Position numbers and translations under genes: made by a program. Positions 56,861 through 64,000 of a stretch of DNA of 64,000 bases are shown in pieces (the first letter of the stretch is position 1; every line of letters begins with the position of its first letter). The DNA comes from Breviolum minutum Mf 1.05b.01 (Eukaryota > Sar > Dinophyceae > Suessiales > Symbiodiniaceae): the NCBI GenBank assembly GCA_000507305.1, contig DF239345.1, positions 50,767 through 114,766 on the forward strand. The letters run 5' to 3'. The notes under the pieces were generated by a model. The model saw nothing but the letters and a program-made list of their open reading frames with translations, had not been told where the DNA came from and made no database searches.

Positions 56861-56973
56861 TGCTGTTGATGGCTGAAATCCTGCACCACCTGGGATGTAT
56901 GAAACGCTACAGAAAATATGATAAACTACCAACCTCAACTGGTGATCGCCGGATTTCTGAACCATCAACAGTA
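56861..56973. mobile_element. Inverted-repeat element, family 1
   Basis: TGCTGTTGATGGCTGAAATCC at the left and GGATTTCTGAACCATCAACA at the right; interior GATAAACTACCAACCTCAAC as at 4746-4858. Confidence 0.78.
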
Positions 56974-57093
56974 GTGACCACAAGAATCATCACGATCATC
57001 CAGGCGTTTTGTAGGCAATCACCTAATACCTTCAACTATATTGACTGCTGGGAAGCGGAAACAAAAATCTGACAATGGGTATAACTTAGGTCC

Positions 57094-57240
57094 CTAAGTT
57101 TCCAGTCCTTCCAGGCACAAGTTTTTCTTTTTAGTGCGCAGTTTCCGAATTGTCTTCAGATATGGCTTCTCAGACTGAAAGTTCACTTCTTTTGGAACTA
57201 TTGTTTCGAAGTTCACGAGTCCACAACCCGACGAGGCCTT
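57094..57240 (-). CDS. Unidentified terminal exon, basic
   Basis: Acceptor CAAGTCTTCATTCAG, then KASSGCGLVNFETIVPKEVN, FQSEKPYLKTIRKLRTKKKN, LCLEGLET and TAG. The basic tail could bind nucleic acid or ribosomes (inference). No family recognised. Confidence 0.55.
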   Translation of the reverse strand, partial: KASSGCGLVNFETIVPKEVNFQSEKPYLKTIRKLRTKKKNLCLEGLET

Positions 57241-58349
57241 CTGAATGAAGACTTGAAAAAACTGCAGCGTTAATCCTTGGCGACAAGGGAAGATACGACC
57301 ATAATTATACCTTTATAGACTTGACAAAAGGCTTACAGTCAACATAGATACAGCTTCTAGAAGTGTTTTTCTTACTATCCTGGAGGTTGCGTAAATGATA
57401 AATCCGTCCGTTCGTGCCTGGGGCTACAAATTACTTTCTGCGAAAAAAAAATCGACAAACTGTGTTGCAAGTCCAGTTCAATCATTCAGCAGGCAGCACT
57501 GCACAGCAAAAGCGCGCTCTTGCTTAAACAGGAAAATCATGATCCCGAACTCTTTAAATAAGTGATGACAGCCATCACTGAAAAGTTCATGAATGATAAC
57601 TGTTTGTAGGATATTGTAGGAAAATAGAGATCAACTGTACCCAAATGCTCATCGACTACCTTTTGAATGCGACAAAATTCCATATCTTGATGGAATCCAT
57701 TCCCTTTTGTCCCATGCGTTCAGTTGCCTGATCCAACACGGATACCAAGGCTAGATTGCAAAGAAGCAGTGTCGTCCTCAGATATGTCAGCATAGACTTG
57801 GGGATACTGGGCTTAGGGCTGTTGGTGAAATGTTGGGAAATACGAAACGGTCATTCCGGAACGAAAGGTCCAGAAATGGTACCACCATTTTTTTGAGCCG
57901 TATCCTTAAATAGTGACTACAGGTTCCCTATGGTTCCCTCAACCAAGATGTCTACTTAGGATTCACCTTCACAAAAAGGTCATGAGACAAGGATTGGGTT
58001 CAAGGTAGGATGGCCCACTCTTCTTGAGATGAAACATGTTCCAACATGTTCCAACTCCTTCAACTCCGCTCCTCCCCAAATACACCAAAAAAATGGCAGA
58101 TGGAACCTGAAGTGGGCCCTTGAAAACGGCCCACTTCTTTTTGAACATCATTCTTTGGTTCCTGGGGGGTGGTGTCCTGGTTTCGGTGCACCTGATAAGG
58201 GCCAATAGCACATATTGATAGAGGAAGAAATTCTTCGAATGATTCTGACAATTAGCAAGGAGACAAGAAAATCAAGAAAACCATTGACAAGTTCCAAGCC
58301 CAAAGCTTGTGAATGTGGTTTTGAATTGGCAGGCTGCCTCCAGCCCTAC
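57241..58349. other. No supported gene
   Basis: Mixed-composition spacer. Carries a fragment of the family-3 element end (GGTACCACCATT) near 57878. Nothing else was seen. Confidence 0.4.
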
Positions 58350-58403
58350 CAAGCTTCGAAACAGATTTCCAAAATGGCCGCGAACTCGTGGAAGGCTGGA
58401 CGC
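58350..58403 (-). CDS. Unidentified small exon
   Basis: Acceptor with a strong pyrimidine tract (TTTCTCCCTTCTTTCAG), 17 codons RPAFHEFAAILEICFEA, donor GCTTG|GTAGGG. The next frame (ASSLPRVRGHFGNLFRSL) is also open to the same donor. Confidence 0.42.
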
Positions 58404-58455
58404 CTGAAAGAAGGGAGAAACTGGCGAAGACCCACTAGACGTGGAAGTGTTGAAC

Positions 58456-58486
58456 CACCACCACCACCACCACCACCACCACCACC

Positions 58487-58528
<42 letters not shown>

Positions 58529-58529
58529 C

Positions 58530-58569
<40 letters not shown>

Positions 58570-58860
58570 GACAGCAGCGGCAACGGCAACGGCAACAGCA
58601 ACAACAACAGCAACAACAATAACAACAACCACCACAACCACAACCACAACGACAAGCACAACAAGAACAATAACAGCACAAATAACACCATCACATTTAC
58701 AATCACCATTGTCAGCATCAACAACAACACAAACAAACACACCAAGAACAAGTGGAACACTAACAAACAATAATGATAATAATGACACCAAGAACAACAG
58801 CACCACCGCCACCACCACCAACAACAACAACAACAGAATAGCAAAGAAGCAAAAACAAAA
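58456..58860. repeat. Compound (CCA)n(CAA)n(CAG)n microsatellite
   Basis: CCA units, then CAA, then CAG-rich, then CAA/CCA again over about 400 bases. All long poly-Pro, poly-Gln, poly-Asn, poly-Leu, poly-Val and poly-Cys frames are artefacts unless transcript data say otherwise. Confidence 0.93.
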
Positions 58861-59194
58861 AAGCAAAACATGGTTTGCTGAAGTAGGGTTCCTTTAAAAG
58901 AACATTAAAACACAAACAAATAGCTAGTAGATGCTAATAGTATTACAACATGTAGCCACTAAATATACCTTAGCAATAACAAATAGTCAATCCATCTAGG
59001 ACAGCAAGCTCTTCGTCCAAGCATGTTGGGTAGGGATCTTACACCCGTCTTAAACACCTGACCTGTGATCATAGGTGTCATGCCATCTGTGGATATCTAT
59101 CAGGCGCTAGCGGCTGGTGCTTCCGCATCTTCCCCCCAAAACCCCACACTCCAGACACATCTGGATGAGGATCTGCTCATATGACCCATACAGT

Positions 59195-59272
59195 CCAGGT
59201 ATGGTATATTTACCGACATATTTGGTTGATGTTTATGGTAAATGTAGGTAAATATAACATACGTGGATCCTA
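59195..59272. mobile_element. Inverted-repeat element, family 4
   Basis: AGGTATGGTATATTTACCGA at the left, AGGTAAATATAACATACGTG at the right. Confidence 0.6.
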
Positions 59273-59534
59273 TGGGCGGGTAATGACATACACTTTGGTG
59301 CAAGGACACCACTTACAACATCATGAGATGCAGTGGAATAATCTGGGTAAACTCAAAGGTACCAGGCAGAATTGGTACACGTTTTTCATTTTTCTACGCT
59401 TTGCCTTTTTTTTCTGAACCACCACTGAATTGATCTTGATTATCAAGCATTCACGAAATTTTCAAGTAGTTGTCATAGTTTGCCCGGCTTCACAATCCTC
59501 CAACAAACCTGCCCGGAAATCTTCACATCTGCCA

Positions 59535-59656
59535 TCATCTGCCACCATGGCCACCATGGGTTTCCCATCGCCTCTTCTTCGGCATGGCCTCTCGCAACAC
59601 TCTGGCGAAGCCCTTCAAATCCACCTCAGCTTCCGGCAGCCGAACTGCCGAATCAA
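59535..59656 (-). CDS. Unidentified terminal exon
   Basis: Acceptor CTCACCCGTTACCTCAG, then DSAVRLPEAEVDLKGFARVL, REAMPKKRRWETHGGHGGR and TGA. The opposite strand offers MASRNTLAKPFKSTSASGSR to a GTAACG donor; the minus reading has the better composition and acceptor. Confidence 0.45.
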
Positions 59657-60109
59657 CTGAGGTAACGGGTGAGGCTAGCTGATATACTGGCTATGATTTT
59701 TTTTGGGGGGTCAGGGTTGTTGGGCAATATAGAGAAACATGATGTAATATCGGAACTACATGATTCTACAAGATCCTTTTAGAGTTTTGTACTGAATTCA
59801 GCATTGACCTATTTCTATCCCATGTACCAGTGTGAACTTGACGATCTTCATGAAATCCTGGCATCTGTATCACCCTTCTTTTTACTGCAGAATTTGATTC
59901 AAATACCTGCAACTGAAAGACACCTCCCAGGGGCTGTTTTTGTGTAGCGCAAGAATGACACCTGCATAGAACAGTCACAATACCATCCACATACCTAGGC
60001 TTTCAATTCCATGCCACTAGCATCCAACATATAGATACGTACACGACAACAGGCGTTGCGGCGTTGCTGTTGTCACCTCATTTCCCCTTGCCACCTTTGT
60101 ACGTCCCAC

Positions 60110-60513
60110 CATTTCCACCAGAGCGACAAAGCGGAGAAATACTTTTTGATCGCTGTGAAATCCAGTAGCAAAGGTATCAAAAGCCTGACGACTTTCATCC
60201 ACAAAAAAAAAAGTGGTTACATCCATTGCCTGGGTATAACTTCCTGAGCCTTGCAGGTTAATAGATCGTTAATAAGCAATGGAATTCCAAGCAGCAATAG
60301 ATCAGTCATGGGGCTACCGGCAATACCGTAGCCAAAAATTACCTGCAAGACTTCCACCTTTCCACAATTCTTCAAGAGCTGTCTACGCATAGCAGGCATA
60401 GCATAAGTTTTCAGCTCTTTTTTTTTGGGGGGGAAACCTCCTAAAACAAAATAACAAAGTGACTTCGTTTGGTCATTTATTGATGGTTTGCTCAAACATC
60501 CCAACAAAAACAT
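60110..60513 (-). CDS. Unidentified gene fragment with hydrophobic segment
   Basis: An open frame from ATG at 60513 contains MPAMRRQLLKNCGKVEVLQV, then the hydrophobic GSPMTDLLLLGIPLLINDLL, and stops at 60217, or splices at a GC donor (TGCAAG|GCTCAG) in phase to 60110-60184 (acceptor GAAAGTCGTCAG), which reads AFDTFATGFHSDQKVFLRFV then ALVEM before a GTGGGA donor. No family recognised. Confidence 0.5.
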
Positions 60514-60651
60514 GTTTTGACTATGAAATCCACTTCTACATCGAAGTGCATCTGGAACCCTCGCCCATCTAACAAACTCTCAAATGCCTCACCGGAGGAA
60601 AGTAACTTTTAAGTCCTGAAACATAGGGACATACAAATCATCATATCAATT

Positions 60652-60753
60652 ACACCCCGAAGATTAAGATAGAACCAGATTTTTTTGTTTGGAAATTGTT
60701 TTTCCTCTTTCGGGGGTGTATTCTCAGGTTCCATGTTTATCTTCCGGGGTGTA
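60652..60753. mobile_element. Inverted-repeat element, family 5
   Basis: ACACCCCGAAGATTAAGATA at the left and TTTATCTTCCGGGGTGTA at the right, an element of about 100 bases. It lies between the divergent exons at 60513 (minus) and 60795 (plus). Confidence 0.7.
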
Positions 60754-60794
60754 GCTCCAAATCAGTCACCCCAGTCACCACTGCTTAGTCACAG

Positions 60795-61600
60795 CAGCTA
60801 CTCGCAGCCTGGGAGATGAGTGCAGAAGAGGATGTTGCTGCACTGCCTGTGCCTGCAGCAAAGGTTGTACCTTATAATCAGGGTTTACTAAGGCCTTATC
60901 AAGTAAAACCACTCATCCCAAAACCACTTGCTGGAATCAAACTAGCAACAAAGCAACCGCCCCAGGTAAAATTCAACCACTAATGTTGAAGTAATGAGCC
61001 ATCTACCATCTTCCAAGGAGAAATCAAGATCTGCATGTATGAGGTCCTTTGGATGAGCCTCAATTCCAGCATTTTTTTCGCTCTTCCCTGCGATGTTTGA
61101 AGTATGTCGAATTTGTCGTGAGGTTCTACAAAAGTTGGGAGAACATCCCTGCGAACTGTGCATATTACTTTGAAGTCAAACCTTCGGACAACATACTGTT
61201 GATGGTTGAAATCCTGCACCTTATAGGTACCAACTGGTGCAGGATTTCTTCCATCAATAGTATGTTTCCTGTTTCCGGCCTTTTGTGGAGGATTCCCCTA
61301 AGCGATCAACTGAAACCTTCGTCGAATTCTATCACCAGCTGGAAGAAGCTGATCGTCGGCTCCCCGCACTTCTGAAACAAAACCCTCTTAATCGACTTCT
61401 TTTTGGAGCAAACCCTTCAAACCTCGGAAGTGGGCGAATTTCACCAGGGAAAATGGCATCTCTCCGTCCTATACATGTTATTGAAACAATGAGTTCGGAC
61501 ACCGAACTCCCCCGAAACCAAAAAGGGGCCTTGATCCATGTCCTTCGTTCCATCAATGCCCAAGTCCTTTCGAAAGGAGGGTCATCGAAAAATATGGAAA
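60795..61600 (+). CDS. Unidentified two-exon gene fragment
   Basis: Exon 60795-60965 (acceptor CTTAGTCACAG, 57 codons, donor CAG|GTAAAA) reads QLLAAWEMSAEEDVAALPVP then VVPYNQGLLRPYQVKPLIPK. It joins in phase to 61303-61600 (acceptor GATTCCCCTAAG): RSTETFVEFYHQLEEADRRL, PALLKQNPLNRLLFGANPSN, MASLRPIHVIETMSSDTELP and IHVLRSINAQVLSKGGSS. The second exon may end at GAAA|GTGTGG or run to a stop at 61695. Strong coding signal; no family recognised. The intron carries the family-1 short palindrome. Confidence 0.58.
61194..61262. mobile_element. Inverted-repeat element, family 1, minimal form
   Basis: TACTGTTGATGGTTGAAATCC and its complement enclose about a dozen bases, a near-perfect hairpin with the interior of the longer copies missing. 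Confidence 0.78.
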
Positions 61601-62467
61601 GTGTGGGACACTGCAAGTGTTCCATCAGTCACTTCATGCACACTTATGTGCACATACATGCATACAATGATGACTCAATTATGTATACAATATAATTACA
61701 ACAATTTACTGTAATAAACACGTTGGCGAACACGTTTCATTAGCCCCCAATGCAAATCAGTGTGCACTGTTGAAACACTTCAAGTAATGAATCCAAACCC
61801 TAAGACCCAACAATATACAACCAATAGCCAATAACAGAAAAGCTGAACGTCGTGTTCGGTCAGGTTTGCTCGTGAAAACCAACACAAAACACGGCATCCA
61901 ACATCAGAAACCTTCAAAACCTCCGCCAACTCGTACGGTCTGTTACCCTGCTGCGACCTCCATGTTGTCTCCATCACTGGCACTCGAACCACCTAAGCCA
62001 AATGGCCAAATGGCCAAATGGAAGGATCCATTTGAATCTTTTCGGAGATGGTAGATTTTTGGAATCTGGAAAGAGTATACCACCTCGAAAGTAGATGGTA
62101 CAACTCCAATGTACTGGTTTATCAGTTTATCATGGCCCCTTACCAAGTCACATTTTGGAAGTTGCGCCATCTACTTTCACCGCAGTGCATATGAAACTGT
62201 ATGTAGTGGATCTTCAGATTGAGACACACCTGCCCAAATTCACTGGAAATCAAAGAACCAAACCAAAAACAGAGTTCGCCGCAGGTTGCCACTAGAGAGT
62301 AAAACACGGATGGTTGAAGCCAGTTGAAGCTGTTTTTATTTGAGAATCATGCGAACCGGTCCAAGTCTTTTCCATTCTTTTTTGGCTAATATATGTGTGT
62401 TTCCTTTTCTGTCTTTATTTTTCTTGGTTTCACTCGTCAAGATGTGCCGTTTTTCCATTTTTTCCAG

Positions 62468-62536
62468 CACCTGGTTTACCAAAAAGCCCAGCAAAAACCC
62501 AGCAAAAACCCACATCCCCACAACCATCCTTCGCAG
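62468..62536 (+). CDS. Possible Pro-rich exon
   Basis: Acceptor with a long pyrimidine tract (TTTTCCATTTTTTCCAG), 22 codons PGLPKSPAKTQQKPTSPQPS-FA, donor GCAG|GTTTTT. It may continue the 60795-61600 gene. The minus strand reads a hydrophobic MVVGMWVFAGFLLGFLVNQV over the same place. Confidence 0.35.
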
Positions 62537-63326
62537 GTTTTTATGGATTTTCTCCATGCCGGTCACCCAGGTCACCCGGCCTCTGGACTGCGGGAAACTC
62601 GTGGAGCTTAGGACCAATCGATCACCTTCACCGCTCACTGAACCTCCAGGACCTAGCAGGTCCCACCCCAAAAAACACAACAGCTGAGATGGGAAATGAA
62701 ACAACATCAGCAACCCATTTTTTCTATGAAAACATATGAACACCAAATAAGTTTGAACCATTTTATGAATGTTTAACATATCAAATGTACTTTGACGGCA
62801 GTATTTCTGATGATTGCAATTTGGAGAAACATTCACCAAACCTTTTCAATCGATTCAGCAGACTGAAACCTGAGTGCAAGTAAACTTGTGCCACATTTCC
62901 AGAAAAGCAAAGTTATGAAAGGCCAAGGCCAACTTGCAGATCTATCAGTTTGACTGACGGTCACGTCTGAGACCGGGGATCCGCTTCCAAGCAGGGTTAA
63001 AGACTCTTCTGAGTCAAAAATAGAGCCCAAGAATTAACCCACTGAATGTATGCCCAAAAAGTTCAATCTTACAAACTATTGCACGAAAGCGAAACATATC
63101 CAGAGAGAGAAAAATGGTGTGAAATTCTAGCAACCTTTCGTTTCGTCGCTGGGGATGAGCTTTCCAAATTAGATTTGTTTTATATTATCGTGGAGCTACC
63201 CACCAAAAACACAAGGGGCATTTCCTGCATCATGCGTTGGACAAACAGAATCCGATGCCGAAGTTAAAGGGAATCCCCCATTCATTCTATACCGATGTAG
63301 CATCCATGGATGCCCTCATTGGATGC

Positions 63327-63427
63327 TAGTTTGTTGGTTTGAACCCTTTTGAAAAAATATGTGTCAGGATGGGAATCTTCCCAAAGTGCGGGTGAACATT
63401 AAAAACTATTGGAAACCACCACCCAAG
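63327..63427. mobile_element. Inverted-repeat element, family 2
   Basis: TAGTTTGTTGGTTTGAACCC at the left and GGAAACCACCACCCAA at the right; the interior contains GGGAATCTTCCCAAAGTGCG. Confidence 0.6.
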
Positions 63428-63917
63428 ATGGAAACAGGAACTCACATTGCTGAATTGCTGACCACTCTCCACTCTCCCCTGTGACCTCCATCCTCGAGTG
63501 CACTTGGATTAAGCAATGAAGCGCCCTGGCGGAAACAAAGCTTCACGGTTATCTTGGTGAATATGAATTGAAAAAGTCTAGTAAACTTTTGATATTCCAA
63601 TGAACTTCATAATTCATAATAAATATAATATACGTGTCTATCTATAAAAAGAAATACATATATTTATTGCAATAAGTCCCATGATCGTTCTCTTCATCAT
63701 CCGTAAATCTTATGCATCTCCACGGCAACACTGTTTCGGCGTCTTCCCTAGTCCCTGCGAGGACCTCCAAGCCGCCCATGGAGATCCCGACACCTGTGGT
63801 TGCTCCGTTCATCGTTCCCGACAGCATACCGTATATGTTGAGGATGCTTCGGCTTTCCCGATAGCTCCTGTATATACCAAACACATCCAAACACAAGCTG
63901 TTATCCAAATTGGGGTC

Positions 63918-63920
63918 TGC

Positions 63921-63975
<55 letters not shown>

Positions 63976-64000
63976 GCAACAGCAACAGCAACAGCAACAA
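63918..64000. repeat. (CAA)n(CAG)n microsatellite, open at the window end
   Basis: CAA units then alternating CAACAG, continuing past the last base. Confidence 0.92.

Larger units (their letters stand above)
61696..64000. other. Window end: exon-like frames, no settled gene
   Basis: Besides the Pro-rich exon: a minus frame near 61.8-61.99 kb (VMETTWRSQQGNRPYELAEV), a minus frame at 62833-63030 (GSIFDSEESLTLLGSGSPVS), a plus frame at 63046-63267 (SYKLLHESETYPEREKWCEI), a minus frame from acceptor ATATACAG at 63867 (NIYGMLSGTMNGATTGVGIS), a family-2 element (63327-63427) and a terminal CAA repeat. Confidence 0.4.

Noticed and set aside
58272-58871. 199-residue minus frame and companions
   Set aside because: Nearly all of it is the CCA/CAA/CAG tract read in different frames; only the 58350-58403 segment has splice support.
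62340-62839. ZIP-like transporter helix on the minus strand (VVGMWVFAGFLLGFLVNQVL)
   Set aside because: Only one hydrophobic segment, no His-rich or metal-binding motif, and the plus strand has a better splice-bounded Pro-rich exon.

Overview
This is eukaryotic nuclear DNA, most probably from a dinoflagellate. The recognisable genes are cut into very small exons (many of 24-90 bases) separated by introns of hundreds to thousands of bases. Splice donors are a mixture of GT, GC and a few GA sites, and acceptors are usually AG followed by G, a combination known from dinoflagellates. A PPR protein of the type common in that group is present. Introns and spacers are filled with short inverted-repeat elements and microsatellites. 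No bacterial operon, tRNA, rRNA or CRISPR was found. The species cannot be named from the sequence.

Two genes could be reconstructed by joining in-phase exons, both on the minus strand. (1) A NIMA-related (NEK-type) protein kinase runs from about 38.34 kb down to at least 4.91 kb. Its exons lie in three blocks (38.34-37.40, 21.45-20.08 and 6.27-4.91 kb) separated by two giant introns of about 15.9 and 13.8 kb. (2) An orthologue of ZC3H15/DFRP1, the partner of the DRG1 translational GTPase, runs from 19.26 to 8.50 kb. It lies entirely inside the second giant kinase intron, on the same strand. The kinase C-lobe after the TPYYASPE motif and the ZC3H15 zinc fingers were not found.

The first giant kinase intron (37.4-21.5 kb) holds an intronless PPR gene (minus, 26.5-25.7 kb), a phase-consistent three-exon candidate on the plus strand (28.84-29.95 kb), and several exon-like segments on both strands. 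A 238-bp direct duplication around a single N at 26731 looks like an assembly join.

From 38.3 kb to the end there are isolated exon candidates with good splice signals but no recognised family. The most convincing are at 41.8-42.7 kb (+), 43.27-43.41 (-), 47.2 (-), 53.1-53.3 (+), 56.0-56.1 (-), 57.1-57.2 (-), 59.5-59.7 (-), 60.1-60.5 (-) and 60.8-61.6 (+). The last two look like the start of a divergent gene pair. All exon calls were made by eye from frame, splice signals and phase; none has transcript support.
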